Made by a program: the position numbers and the translations under genes. A stretch of DNA of 64,000 nt from JAKACA01 sp963769255 (GTDB taxonomy: Bacteria > Actinomycetota > Acidimicrobiia > Acidimicrobiales > Bog-793). The DNA lies in assembly GCA_963769255.1 (NCBI GenBank), contig CAVYKV010000001.1, positions 3,100,001 through 3,164,000 on the forward strand. Direction: 5' to 3'. The notes under the pieces were generated by a model. It was given only the letters and a program-made list of their open reading frames with translations. It did not search any database and was not told the DNA's origin. This document shows positions 9,144 through 19,484 of the stretch, in pieces; position 1 is the first letter of the stretch; every line of letters begins with the position of its first letter.

Positions 9144-9731
9144 TCACTGGCGAAGCCCGTTCAGCAAGATGTCGAAGAACAGGTCGGCGATCTCTTTGCC
9201 GGTACGGGCACCGGTCGGCTCGAACCAGTGAAAGGCCCAGTTGCACATTCCCAAGAGAGCGAGGCTCGTCAGTCGCGGGTCCAGGGCGCGAAACTCCCCG
9301 TCCCGGATCCCCCGCGCCACGGTCTCCTCGACGATGTGCTGGTAGCGGTCACGCTTGCCGCGGATCGTGATCTGATCTGCATCCGACAGCTCGCGATAGT
9401 TCTCGAAGAACACCTGGATATGACCGCGATGCGTCGTCATCACGTCGAAGGTGTCGGCCATGAGGGCATGGATCTCCTCCGCCGCTGACAGGGCGGAACC
9501 CCGACGCCGCTCGTACTTCTCCAGGAGCAGGTCGATGAACTCCTCGTGGATGCTGAACAGGATCGCTTGCTTGCCGGAGAAGTAGTGATACAGGGTGGGC
9601 TTTTTCATGCCGACCGCCTCGGCCACACCGACCATGTTCGTCGCGTGGTACCCGTCACGCTCGAAGAGCGCCACCGCCTCGGTGGTGACCTCCCTCTTCC
9701 GAGCCTCTGATCGGTTCACCCGTGCCGACAT
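9144..9731 (-). CDS. TetR/AcrR family transcriptional regulator
   Basis: A 195-residue regulator. The N-terminal helix-turn-helix spans about residues 10-57: ALFERDGYHATNMVGVAEAVGMKKPTLYHYF is the recognisable TetR fold, with the PTLYHYF recognition helix. The C-terminal ligand domain has FFENYRELSD and a TetR_C-like pattern seen in regulators of acyl-CoA catabolism. The start sits 4 bases after the ureD stop, so it could be read from the urease operon, but a 14-bp palindrome just upstream suggests its own operator. Likely targets are itself and the alcohol dehydrogenase downstream (inference). Confidence 0.9.
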   Translation of the reverse strand: MSARVNRSEARKREVTTEAVALFERDGYHATNMVGVAEAVGMKKPTLYHYFSGKQAILFSIHEEFIDLLLEKYERRRGSALSAAEEIHALMADTFDVMTTHRGHIQVFFENYRELSDADQITIRGKRDRYQHIVEETVARGIRDGEFRALDPRLTSLALLGMCNWAFHWFEPTGARTGKEIADLFFDILLNGLRQ

Positions 9732-9735
9732 GGTG

Positions 9736-10500
9736 TCAGGGTATCATCGACCGTCCGGTCGGGCGAGAAATCGGGAAGGCCCTTCCGGCCTCCGCCAGCG
9801 CAGTCCTCAGCGTCGGCACGTCGGCCGCGACGGCAAGGAGGAGCCAGCCGGGACCGTCGAGCTCGCACCACGCCCAGTTCTCGCCGATGAGCTGGCGTGG
9901 AGCTCGAACACCACGAAATGTCACCAGTCGGGTGGCGCAGGCGCGGTGGCCGCCGAGCACCGCAGGCCCGTCCCAGCCACCGGCGGCCGGCCCGACCCGC
10001 AGCTGATGGCGGAGCAGCGGCCGACCACCGACGTCGACGTCGAGGCGCAGGTCGGCATCCCCGGGCCGCTCGCCGTGGCGACCGAGCACGGTCACCTCGA
10101 GCCAGTCGAGTTCGGCCTCGGGGTGAAGGTGGACGTAGGCGTGTTGAGCGTGGCGCGCGCCGGAGGCGACGATGAGCGGTTCGAGCTGCCACGAGATTCG
10201 GCTGGCGGGGCCGGCCGTCAGCGCCAGATCCCAGCGCGACCCCCTGCCCGCGTAGGCGACGGTCGCCGCGCTCGAGCGCAACCGCAGGTCGCCACCCGGA
10301 CGCACCTCCACGTCGAGAGACACAGCATCGTCACCGGTGGGGCCGCCGGCCGTGCCGACGAGGAACACTCCTTCGGGCGTCGGGCGCCAGGCGATGGGTG
10401 GGTCGTCGCGCAGGCCGGCCACCGTCGGGCCGGGTCCTACGACGAGGCGGGCGTCAGCGCGCACGGACCATCCCGATCGCGGAGCTGGGCTCGGACCCAT
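9736..10500 (-). CDS. ureD: Urease accessory protein UreD (UreH)
   Basis: Last gene of ureABCFGD. UreD is the scaffold that binds apo-urease with UreF and UreG for nickel insertion. The 254-residue reading frame has family marks: LRSSAATVAYAGRG, then WQLEPLIVASGARH, HAYVHLHPEAELDWLE and GRPLLRHQLRV. The C-terminus TFRGVRAPRQLIGENWAW is plausible. It overlaps the end of ureG; an internal GTG at 10464 would cut the overlap from 64 to 28 bases and gives a start close to the conserved region. UreD sequences diverge widely, so the assignment leans on position in the operon. Confidence 0.85.
   Translation of the reverse strand: MGPSPAPRSGWSVRADARLVVGPGPTVAGLRDDPPIAWRPTPEGVFLVGTAGGPTGDDAVSLDVEVRPGGDLRLRSSAATVAYAGRGSRWDLALTAGPASRISWQLEPLIVASGARHAQHAYVHLHPEAELDWLEVTVLGRHGERPGDADLRLDVDVGGRPLLRHQLRVGPAAGGWDGPAVLGGHRACATRLVTFRGVRAPRQLIGENWAWCELDGPGWLLLAVAADVPTLRTALAEAGRAFPISRPTGRSMIP
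9748..9761. promoter_or_regulatory. 14-bp palindrome, candidate TetR operator
   Basis: CGACCGTCCGGTCG is a perfect inverted repeat (6-bp arms, 2-bp centre) inside the last codons of ureD, 17-30 bases upstream of the tetR-like start. GACCGNNCGGTC-type dyads are typical of actinobacterial TetR operators, and the location fits autoregulation. No second copy was seen before the alcohol dehydrogenase. It is predicted from sequence only. Confidence 0.5.
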
Positions 10501-11129
10501 TCGGCCACCGCCGTCGCCGTCGGATCCTCGACGAGGCTCGTGAACAGCAGGGGCTTGCCGTCCCGCCGGGCCGCCGCGTCGGCGGCCATGACGGCCAGAT
10601 CGGCACCGACGAACGGAGCGAGGTCGGTCTTGTTGATCACGAGGAGGTCCGAGGAGGTGATGCCCGGCCCGCCCTTGCGGGGCACTTTGTCGCCACCCGC
10701 AACGTCGATCACGAAGATCTGCGTGTCCACCAACCCGTAGCTGAACGTTGCGGTCAAGTTGTCGCCGCCGGACTCAACCAGCACGAGACGCAGCAGAGGG
10801 AGGCGCGACTCGAGCATCTCCAGCGCGTCGAGGTTGGCGCTGATGTCGTCCCGGATGGCGGTATGAGGGCAGCATCCCGTTTCGACGGCGGCGATCCGTT
10901 CGTCGGGGAGCACCGCCGCACGCCGCAGGATCAGGGCGTCCTCGGTGGTGTAAATGTCGTTGGTGACGACGGCCATGTCGGTGTCGCCGGCCAGCGCTCG
11001 TGCCAGGGCGGCGACGAGCGCCGTCTTGCCCGAACCCACCGGACCACCGATCCCGATGCGCAGCGGCCCGGGGCGTACTGCGCGAGGGGAGTCGTGATCG
11101 TGGTTGTCGTGTCGATGCTCAGGAGGCAA
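10437..11129 (-). CDS. ureG: Urease accessory GTPase UreG
   Basis: A 230-residue SIMIBI GTPase that powers nickel delivery to urease. The P-loop is GIGGPVGSGKTAL, the metal motif is CCPHTAIRDD (Cys-Pro-His), the switch region has VESGGDN and the base-specificity motif is VINKTDL. The N-terminus is His/Asp-rich (HRHDNHDHD), which may store or bind nickel; this could partly replace the missing UreE. It overlaps ureF by 11 bases. Confidence 0.97.
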   Translation of the reverse strand: MPPEHRHDNHDHDSPRAVRPGPLRIGIGGPVGSGKTALVAALARALAGDTDMAVVTNDIYTTEDALILRRAAVLPDERIAAVETGCCPHTAIRDDISANLDALEMLESRLPLLRLVLVESGGDNLTATFSYGLVDTQIFVIDVAGGDKVPRKGGPGITSSDLLVINKTDLAPFVGADLAVMAADAAARRDGKPLLFTSLVEDPTATAVAEWVRAQLRDRDGPCALTPASS

Positions 11130-11858
11130 AGAGGCGCACCTCCCAGGTGGCGTGTGCCTCGGCCGCCAGCTCGCAGAGCGGGCCGCTCGATGCCGGCAGG
11201 GACCTCAGACCCCGGCCAGGCACGTCGAGACGTGCCCGGCTGTCGCCAGCGACGGCCTCGGAGTCGGCATCGATCTGGCGGGCCAGTTCGCCCAGGAGCT
11301 CGGCCACGGCGAGCGGGTCGAGTCCGAGGAGGCGGACCGCCGCCCAGGCCGGCCCCGTGATCACCGCCCAACGGGCGGCGACAGCGACGGCTTCGTCGCC
11401 GAGACCGCAGGCGGCGCCGGCGGCGCCGAGCACGAGAGCGAGGAGCGGCCCATCGGCGTGGACGGCCCCGAGGGTGTCGAGCGGGCCCGACGGCCAGCAA
11501 CGCGAGGCCACGCGTCGAAGCCCACGGCCCTGGGTCCGGCTGGCACGGCGAAGCGTTGGGGAAGGGAGGCGGGCGGCGAGCTCGGCATCGAGTTCGTCCG
11601 CCCGCTGGGGCTCACCGCTGCCGGCTGCCCAACGCCGGCTCGCGATGGCGAACGCCGCCTCGACGGCTCCAGTCGTGTCAAGCCGCCCGCGGAGATAGGC
11701 GCCCAGGCCGGCGATGCCGCCGATGCGCCCGTCGGCGACGGCGGCCTCCACACCGCCGGAGTGGGCGTGAGCGCCCGTCGGGAGGCGGCCGTCGGCGAGC
11801 AGCAGCAGTGTGGCCATGTTGGGTTTGGGCGGCGGGTGTCGGGCGGTCAACGGCGCCA

Positions 11859-11859
<1 letters not shown>
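11119..11859 (-). CDS. ureF: Urease accessory protein UreF
   Basis: A 246-residue UreF that bridges UreD and UreG in the urease activation complex and controls GTPase timing. LLLLADGRLPTGAHAHSGGVEAAV matches the family start (DGRLPTGAHAHSGG). The rest is helical and alanine-rich. Its ATG overlaps the ureC stop. An internal start at the second Met (MATLLLLADG) would also fit the family. Ala/Gly-rich composition lowers recognisability but the order ureC-ureF-ureG is standard in actinobacteria. Confidence 0.92.
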
Positions 11860-13593
<1,734 letters not shown>

Positions 13594-13601
<8 letters not shown>

Positions 13602-13905
13602 CGAGGGGACCCCGTACCTCGCCCCGAAACCCCGCCACGATGCGCCGCCCGCCGTAGTCGACCAGTTCGACGTCGCGGGCGGCGCCGGGCTCGAAGCGCA
13701 CGCTCGTGCCGGCCGGTACCGCCAGGCGCCTCCCTCGGGCGAGGCCGCGGTCCATCTCCAGCGCCGGGTTCGCCTCGGCGAAGTGGAAGTGCGAGCCGAC
13801 CTGGACGGGGCGGTCCCCCGTGTTGACCACCCGCAGCACGACGATCTCCCGTTCCGGGTTCAGGTCCACGTCGCCCTCCCCGTAGAACACCTCGCCGGGA
13901 ATCAC
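13594..13905 (-). CDS. ureB: Urease subunit beta UreB
   Basis: A 103-residue structural subunit. The start MIPGEVFYGEGDVDLN and the segment VGSHFHFAEANPALEMDR are diagnostic, followed by RLAVPAGTSVRFEPG and the C-terminal FRGEVRGPLDA. It is separate from UreA, as usual for actinobacteria. The ATG overlaps the ureA stop by 4 bases and the 3' end overlaps ureC by 8 bases, so the three structural subunits are translationally linked. Confidence 0.97.
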
Positions 13906-14204
13906 CGGATCGGCTGGTGGATGGTCACGAGTTTCGTCCCGTCGGGGAACGTCGCTTCGACCTGCACCTCGTCGATCAGCTCGGCGACGCCGTCGATGAC
14001 GTCGTCACGGCCGAGCACGTCACGGCCCGCCGACATGAGCTCGCCCACCGAGCGACCCTCCCGAGCGCCTTCGAGCACGAAGCTCGTCAGCACGGCCACC
14101 GCCTCCGGATGGTTCAGCCGGAGGCCTCGCCGGCGCCGGTCGGTGGCGATCATGGCGGCAAGCGACACCAGCAACTTGTCCCGTTCGTGGGGCGACAGGT
14201 TCAC
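13902..14204 (-). CDS. ureA: Urease subunit gamma UreA
   Basis: A 100-residue gamma subunit starting with GTG. NLSPHERDKLLVSLAAMIATDRRRRGLRLNHPEA and VLTSFVLEGAREGRSVGELM are diagnostic; it ends with EATFPDGTKLVTIHQPI. It opens the ureABCFGD operon and lies 56 bases downstream of the M24-family gene on the same strand, so the two may be co-transcribed. No clear promoter was seen in the 56-base gap. Confidence 0.97.
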   Translation of the reverse strand: MNLSPHERDKLLVSLAAMIATDRRRRGLRLNHPEAVAVLTSFVLEGAREGRSVGELMSAGRDVLGRDDVIDGVAELIDEVQVEATFPDGTKLVTIHQPIR

Positions 14205-14260
14205 GGGTGGAGCCCCGGCGTCATCGGGCCAAGCGTATTCATCGTGGCGTCCAGCGGCTG

Positions 14261-15463
14261 CTACTCCGGTGCCACGACCAGCGCCCGGTCACGAGCAGTC
14301 AAGGGTTCGCATCCCGTCTGAGTGACGACGAAGGTGTCGCTGAAGCCGACGCCAACGGTGCCGGGTATCCGCAGGGTGATGGGAGAGAGGAAGGTCATCC
14401 CCGGCTCGAAGGCCCGATCGACACCCTCAGCGATCATGAAGGTCCCCTCCCGCCAGGTCGGCGGGAAGCTGAGCCCTACCGAGTACCCGAACATCCCGGT
14501 GGAGTAGGCCTCGTCCTTGACACCGTCGAGCCCCTTCTTGGCCTCGCGGGCGACGTCGTCCGCCGTACGGCCGGGCTTCACCGCTCCCTGGATCAGATTC
14601 AGTGTCTCGAGAGATGCGTCGGCGAGCCGCGCCACGACCGGTGACGGTTCACAAACCACGACCGTATGCATGACGGCGCTCGTGTAGCGGTGGACGAAGG
14701 CCGCCATCTCCATCATCACCGTATCCCCGCTGTTTATCCGGGTTCGCTTCTGCGAGGTGTGAATCCACCCACTCCGGTGGCCAGCCATGACGCAGGGCTG
14801 ACAGCTGAAATACTCGCTGCCCGACTTCGCCAGCACGGCATACGCCACGCTGGCGACGTCGTTTTCACTGAGTCCTGCCCGGACGACCCTTACGGCTTCG
14901 GCGATCGCCGACTTGGCCATCTCGGCCGCCCGACGCATGAGGTCCAACTCAGCCGACGACTTGACGAGTCGTGCCTCAAAGACGAGGTCGGATGTCTCCA
15001 CAAAGGAGGCACTCGGCAGGGCCGCCTGCATAGCTTGGTAGCTGTGGATGTTGAGACCGGGCAGCCTCGTCTCCACACCGATACGCCTCCCGTCGAGATG
15101 GCGCTCCCTCAATATGGAGGACAGCTCCTCGTGGGCAGCATCGGGATCGTTGAATCTAGTTGCCCGCACGTCTGTAACCCATCCATTCAGCAGAGCGCCC
15201 GGAATCTCGAATTCGGCCACCTGAAGCGTAGGGTCCTGGTCATGGGTCAGGATGAGGCAGCCAAAGCTGCTCGGGACGAACGTCTCGAAGCCCGACACGT
15301 AACCAATGTTCGGCACGTCCGTGACCAAGAGGGCATCCAGGGCTCGCTCCGACATGTAAGACCTGACCTTCCGGAGCCGCCGTCGATACTCCTCCTCCGG
15401 AAAGGCCATCTCCTTGGGGATCGGTCGACGGGTCAGTTCCGTGAGATAGCGATCAAACTGCAT
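14261..15463 (-). CDS. M24-family creatinase/ectoine-hydrolase-like protein without canonical metal ligands
   Basis: The ATG at 15463 gives 400 residues (MQFDRYLTELTRRPIPKEMAFP) and has GGAG upstream. The N-terminal creatinase_N domain (VRSYMSERALDALLVTDVPNIGYVSGF) and the C-terminal pita-bread domain are present. The five metal ligands of aminopeptidase P are not: the first Asp pair reads MEMAAFVHRYTSAVMHT and the His region reads GYSVGLSFPPTW. This pattern is typical of creatinase and ectoine hydrolase branches rather than Xaa-Pro peptidases. Creatinase releases urea from creatine, which would fit its place directly ahead of ureA, but that substrate is only a suggestion. Confidence 0.82.
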   Translation of the reverse strand: MQFDRYLTELTRRPIPKEMAFPEEEYRRRLRKVRSYMSERALDALLVTDVPNIGYVSGFETFVPSSFGCLILTHDQDPTLQVAEFEIPGALLNGWVTDVRATRFNDPDAAHEELSSILRERHLDGRRIGVETRLPGLNIHSYQAMQAALPSASFVETSDLVFEARLVKSSAELDLMRRAAEMAKSAIAEAVRVVRAGLSENDVASVAYAVLAKSGSEYFSCQPCVMAGHRSGWIHTSQKRTRINSGDTVMMEMAAFVHRYTSAVMHTVVVCEPSPVVARLADASLETLNLIQGAVKPGRTADDVAREAKKGLDGVKDEAYSTGMFGYSVGLSFPPTWREGTFMIAEGVDRAFEPGMTFLSPITLRIPGTVGVGFSDTFVVTQTGCEPLTARDRALVVAPE

Positions 15464-15854
15464 ACCTACACTCCATCTGTTGTGCTTCGGTGGATGACCC
15501 CGGCGTGCAAGGCAACCTCTTTGAGGCCGGGTCACGGACAGGAACCTGTTGGAGCGTATCCGGCTGCCGTGTAGGCGGACATTGCATCTCCATGGCCCGT
15601 TGGTATCGTACGAAGACATGCTGTGTCAATAGGCAATGGCCATTCCTACTCCAGGTACCGAATGAAATCGGGCCAAACCATACTCGGCCACAAGAACCCC
15701 ACAGAGAGTTAGACTCGAGTCGCACGTTCAGAGTCAGACGGCGAAGCGGAGGGTTTGTGCCGCAGACAAACGACAATGATCGATGCGTGCTACCGTCCGA
15801 CGATGCTCATGACAGGTTACCCCCTGCGACACCTTGGTGCAGCGAGAAGCTAGC
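15464..15854. other. Divergent intergenic region (391 bases)
   Basis: Non-coding spacer between the M24 gene (minus) and the TIM-barrel gene (plus), less GC-rich than its surroundings. It holds a sigma70-like promoter reading left (15602-15629) and, next to its -35 box, the palindrome AATGGCCATT (15635-15644), extended by GG/CC with one mismatch, a possible operator. No RNA gene or protein-coding frame was recognised here. Confidence 0.6.
15602..15629 (-). promoter_or_regulatory. Predicted sigma70 promoter for the M24 gene (and perhaps urease)
   Basis: On the minus strand a perfect TTGACA (15629-15624) is followed after 16 bases by GATACC (15607-15602), a weak -10. The implied transcript starts near 15595, leaving a leader of about 130 bases before the ATG at 15463. 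Because only 56 bases separate the M24 gene from ureA, this may be the main promoter for the urease operon too. Confidence 0.45.
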
Positions 15855-16697
15855 GTGACGCTGCCCCTGTCCGGCTGCAACTTCGGCTGGCTTCACCGAA
15901 AGAGTCTGGTGGAGGCGCTCCGCACGCTCTCTGCTCATGGACTTCGCACGTTCGAACTGACCACTGCGCCTGCCCATCTACAGTCATGGCGGCTCGAGGC
16001 ATACGAACGGCACGACCTCGCGCGCACCTTGCGCGAGCTGGAGCTGAGGCCTGTCTCGCTCAACCCGACCTTCGTCGACCTCAACCTCGTCAGCACCAAT
16101 CCCGAAATCCGCGAGACCACCCTCCGGCAGCTGACCTCCGATCTCGAGCTAGCAGCCGAGCTCGGCGCTCCGTACGTGGTGGTGATCCCGGGGCGGCGCC
16201 ACGCGCTCGTGCCGGCGCCTGAGCAGGCAGCGCGGGACGTGCTCTACGCAGGGCTGGAACACTTGATCGGCCGTGCAACCGCCTTGGGTGTCGCCCTGGC
16301 GCTCGAGAACAGCCCGTACGGCTTCTTGGGAACCTCGCAGGAGATGCTCGAGGTCGTACGGCACTTCGACTCGCCGAGGCTCCGCATCACCTACGACGTC
16401 GCGAACGCCTTGGCATTGGAGGATCCGGCAGCGGCAGTCTCGCGTCTCGCTCCCTTTCTCGCCTTGGCGCACGTGAGCGACACCTGGCGGACCCGGTGGA
16501 CGCACACCTCGGTGGGGCGCGGAGAAGTCGACTTCTCGGCGTTCGCCCAGGCGCTCCAGGCGGTCGAGTTCGCGGGTCCCACGGTCTACGAGCTGGCGGA
16601 CGGTGAAGACCCCGACCCACGCCTCGAACGGGATCTCGCCGAGTTGGAGGCCTCCGGGTGGTCCCGGAGTCTCGTGCCGGTGCTGCCCGATGCGTGA
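15855..16697 (+). CDS. Xylose-isomerase-like TIM-barrel protein (sugar phosphate isomerase/epimerase family)
   Basis: A 280-residue AP-endonuclease-2/xylose-isomerase-like barrel. GTG at 15855 is preferred (GCGAGAAG upstream); TTG at 15834 would add seven residues. Visible metal-site features include VALALENSPYGF (Glu), ITYDVANAL (Asp), LALAHVSDTW (His-x-x-Asp) and VGRGEVDFSAF, ending with VYELADGEDP. Enzymes of this class isomerise or epimerise keto-sugars, inositols or related polyols. The 3' end overlaps a convergent flavoprotein gene by 112 bases. No specific substrate can be named. Confidence 0.82.
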   Translation: MTLPLSGCNFGWLHRKSLVEALRTLSAHGLRTFELTTAPAHLQSWRLEAYERHDLARTLRELELRPVSLNPTFVDLNLVSTNPEIRETTLRQLTSDLELAAELGAPYVVVIPGRRHALVPAPEQAARDVLYAGLEHLIGRATALGVALALENSPYGFLGTSQEMLEVVRHFDSPRLRITYDVANALALEDPAAAVSRLAPFLALAHVSDTWRTRWTHTSVGRGEVDFSAFAQALQAVEFAGPTVYELADGEDPDPRLERDLAELEASGWSRSLVPVLPDA

Positions 16698-18400
16698 GCC
16701 GCCATGTCCCGCCCGACCTTGAAGCCGAAGGCCAGGCCGGGGCCGAGCATCGCTCCATACCCTGGGTAGGCGCCGCCGAAGACACTCCGCGCAGCCGATC
16801 CAACGGCGAAGAGGCCGGCGATCGGTTCCGAGTCCTTCGTCAGCACCCGGCCCTCGGCGTCGGTCGAGAGTCCAGCGAAGGTACCGAGATCGCCGATGTC
16901 AACTCGCACCGCGAAGAACGGGGGCTGCTCCACAGGCCCGAGTGACGGGTTCGGGAGATTCCTCGGGTCACCGCGAAAGCGGTTGTAGACGGTCTCCCCC
17001 CGGTGAAACGCACCGTCCTTGCCTTCGCGTGCGTCGTTGTTGAACGCTCCGACCGTTCTCATCAGGTTGCCGGCGTCGATCCCCACCCTGCTCGCCAATT
17101 CGGCCAAGCTAGACGCTGAGACCAGGTAGCCGCTCCGCAGATACCACCAACGCGGAACGGGCCACGGCTTCGCATAGCCGATGCCGTACTTGTGCATGGT
17201 CGTGGCGTCGGCAACGAGGAAGGCGGCGGCATCCGACTCGCCGTCGTTGTCTCGGATGAGTGCTCGACCGAAGTCGTGGTAGGAATCAGCCTCGTTCGTG
17301 AACCGCAGTCCGTGCCTGTTGACGGCGATGAGGCCCGGCAGGCCGATGCCCCGCAGATGCGGGAAGAGCCGCCTCGCTCCCTTGTCCGACCAGACGGTGA
17401 CGGGTGCCCAGGCCGCCGGCTCGAGGACATCCTGGACGAAGGCGCCCCCCACTGCAGTTGCCAGCCGGGCGGCTGCTCCGTCGTGCGCCACCGTCACGGC
17501 GGAGTGATGTGGCTGGTCCTGGCGCGAGTGGGGAAAGAGCTCCCGGCGAAGCGGCTCGTCGTGCGAGAAGCCACCGCAGGCAAGGACGACTCCCTTGCTG
17601 GCTCGAACGGTTCGCGGCCCGTCAGGAGTGATCACCTCGGCCCCGGACACTCGGTCACCGTCGATCATCAGGCTCGTCGCCCGACAGGACCGTTGCATCC
17701 TGACTCCAAGGCTGTGAGCGCTCGCGAGCAATGGCGCCACGAGGGCGTTGCCGTTGCTCAGGCGTGCGGTGCGGCCAAATCTGAGTCGTTGGATGGTCGC
17801 GGCCGTGATGCGGCCGGCAACGTGGGCGAACGACACGAGTGAGCGGTTTGCGTTGATGAAGTGGTTGAGCTCCGTCCCTATCTGCGGCACCACCCCGTAG
17901 ACGCTCATCTCGCGCATCGGCGGGCGCAGCAGTTCGAGCAAGGCTCCGAGTTGGCCGCCGTCGAAGCCTTGGGCATGGATCGCCCGCCCTCCGAGCCTGG
18001 CTCCCGGCAACTCCATGTGATAGTCGGGTGCGCTGGCCGGGTAGACGAATCGAAGTTGTGTCCTCCGCTCGAGGAACGCGAGCATCTCCGGCACCACATC
18101 GAGAAACGCGCCGACATGTTCCCGGTCGAAGGCGTGTCCCGAGAGCGCTTCGAGGTAGCGTTCGATGTCCTCTCGCGTGTCGCCCATGGCGCGTCCGCTG
18201 GTGTTACCCGGCGCGTAGACCCACCCGCCGGAGAGGGCGGACGTTCCCCCGAAGACAGGCTCTCGCTCGACCAGCTCCACATCGAGGCCGCCGTGCGCCG
18301 CCGCGACGGACGCCGCCAAGCCGGCAGCACCCGAGCCGACGACGAGCACGTCGCACTGAGACACCGCTACGCCGACACTCGACTCCACCGCCCTGGTCAT
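16586..18400 (-). CDS. FAD-dependent oxidoreductase, fumarate reductase/3-ketosteroid dehydrogenase type
   Basis: A 604-residue FAD_binding_2 protein. The dinucleotide motif is VLVVGSGAAGLAAS followed by VELVEREPVFGGTSALSGG, and GVVLACGGFSHD is the second FAD segment. The C-terminus SVFGGAYPGYGAMLGPGLAFGFKVGRD is typical of flavoproteins such as KstD and flavocytochrome c. The family adds or removes hydrogen across a C=C bond next to a carbonyl or carboxylate. The last 30 or so residues are a Ser/Arg-rich tail over the 3' end of the neighbouring gene, unlike the family; the true stop may have been lost. It is the last gene of a five-gene minus-strand operon. Confidence 0.88.
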   Translation of the reverse strand: MTRAVESSVGVAVSQCDVLVVGSGAAGLAASVAAAHGGLDVELVEREPVFGGTSALSGGWVYAPGNTSGRAMGDTREDIERYLEALSGHAFDREHVGAFLDVVPEMLAFLERRTQLRFVYPASAPDYHMELPGARLGGRAIHAQGFDGGQLGALLELLRPPMREMSVYGVVPQIGTELNHFINANRSLVSFAHVAGRITAATIQRLRFGRTARLSNGNALVAPLLASAHSLGVRMQRSCRATSLMIDGDRVSGAEVITPDGPRTVRASKGVVLACGGFSHDEPLRRELFPHSRQDQPHHSAVTVAHDGAAARLATAVGGAFVQDVLEPAAWAPVTVWSDKGARRLFPHLRGIGLPGLIAVNRHGLRFTNEADSYHDFGRALIRDNDGESDAAAFLVADATTMHKYGIGYAKPWPVPRWWYLRSGYLVSASSLAELASRVGIDAGNLMRTVGAFNNDAREGKDGAFHRGETVYNRFRGDPRNLPNPSLGPVEQPPFFAVRVDIGDLGTFAGLSTDAEGRVLTKDSEPIAGLFAVGSAARSVFGGAYPGYGAMLGPGLAFGFKVGRDMAAHASGSTGTRLRDHPEASNSARSRSRRGSGSSPSASS

Positions 18401-18413
18401 CTCCTCCTGGGGC

Positions 18414-19439
18414 TCAGCCGGGTGCGCCCTCAGCCGGGGCGGCGCCGTCCTCAGCGCCGGTAGTGCCCCGACGCCCCGATGAGCGTCCCCGTAAGGCGAG
18501 CAGCGAGATCATGTCGAAGACGACGGTCGCCGCCGCCAGCGACGTGACCTCTGCGTGGTCGTAGGCTGGCGCCACCTCCACCACGTCGCAACCGACGAGG
18601 TGGAGCCCGGTCAGCCCGCGCAACAGCCGGAGCAGCTCGCGACTCGTGAGCCCGCCGGCCTCGGGCGTGCCCGTGCCCGGGGCGAATGCGGGGTCGAGCA
18701 CGTCGATGTCGACCGACAAGTAGACGGGGAGGTCGTCGGCTCGCGTTCGAATGGCGGCGAGCGCCTCCTCGTGCCCCATCACGTCGAGGTCGCTCGTCCG
18801 CAGGGTGCGAAACCCCATCCGCTCGTCCTCGACCACGTCTTGTGCTCCGTAGAGGGGACCGCGGATCCCGACGTGCATCGAGTGGTCCTCCACGAACAAG
18901 CCCTCCTCGAAGGCGCGCCGGAAGACGGTGCCGTGCGTCGTCGGCGCCTTGAAGTACGTGTCCCAGGTGTCGAGATGGGCATCGAAGTGCAGCAGGGCGA
19001 CCGGTCCGTGCCGGCGAGTCACCGATCGCAGGAGCGGCAGGGCGATCGTGTGGTCGCCGCCGATGCTGACGATAGCCCCGCCGCCTGCGAGCACCTCGCC
19101 GGCGTGCCCGTCGATCTGGCGCATCGCCTCGTCGATGTCGAACGGGGAGGCGGCGACGTCCCCAGCGTCCACGACCTGGATCGTCTCGAACGGCGCGAGG
19201 CCGAGCTCGACGTGCTGGGCGGGCCGGAGATGCCGCGACGCCTGCCGCACCGCCATGGGGCCGAACCGGGCTCCGGGACGAAACGAAGTGCCGCCGTCGA
19301 AGGGCACGCCCAAGACGGCCACGTCGTATCGATCGACGCGGTCGATCTCGGGGATACGGGCGAACGTGGATGCCCCGGCGAATCGCGGCACGACCTTGCC
19401 GTCGACGGGGCCGATGGGATGGTAGGTGTCGTCGTTCAT
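18414..19439 (-). CDS. Ureohydrolase (agmatinase/guanidino-acid hydrolase family)
   Basis: A 341-residue arginase-superfamily enzyme that splits a guanidine to an amine and urea. The Mn2-site motifs are intact: SIGGDHT, HFDAHLDTWD and SVDIDVLDPAFAPGTGTPE. VLGVPFDGGTSFRPGARFGP and EVAPAYDHAEVTSL are agmatinase/guanidinobutyrase-like. The C-terminal 30 residues are an Arg/Gly/Ala-rich extension. It sits 13 bases before the flavoprotein gene. The urease operon 5 kb away could use the urea. Whether the substrate is agmatine, guanidinobutyrate or another guanidine is not visible. Confidence 0.92.
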   Translation of the reverse strand: MNDDTYHPIGPVDGKVVPRFAGASTFARIPEIDRVDRYDVAVLGVPFDGGTSFRPGARFGPMAVRQASRHLRPAQHVELGLAPFETIQVVDAGDVAASPFDIDEAMRQIDGHAGEVLAGGGAIVSIGGDHTIALPLLRSVTRRHGPVALLHFDAHLDTWDTYFKAPTTHGTVFRRAFEEGLFVEDHSMHVGIRGPLYGAQDVVEDERMGFRTLRTSDLDVMGHEEALAAIRTRADDLPVYLSVDIDVLDPAFAPGTGTPEAGGLTSRELLRLLRGLTGLHLVGCDVVEVAPAYDHAEVTSLAAATVVFDMISLLALRGRSSGRRGTTGAEDGAAPAEGAPG

Positions 19440-19484
19440 CGTGGCTCCATTGCCCTGCTCGGTTGCTGATGGAGAGGGGACACT

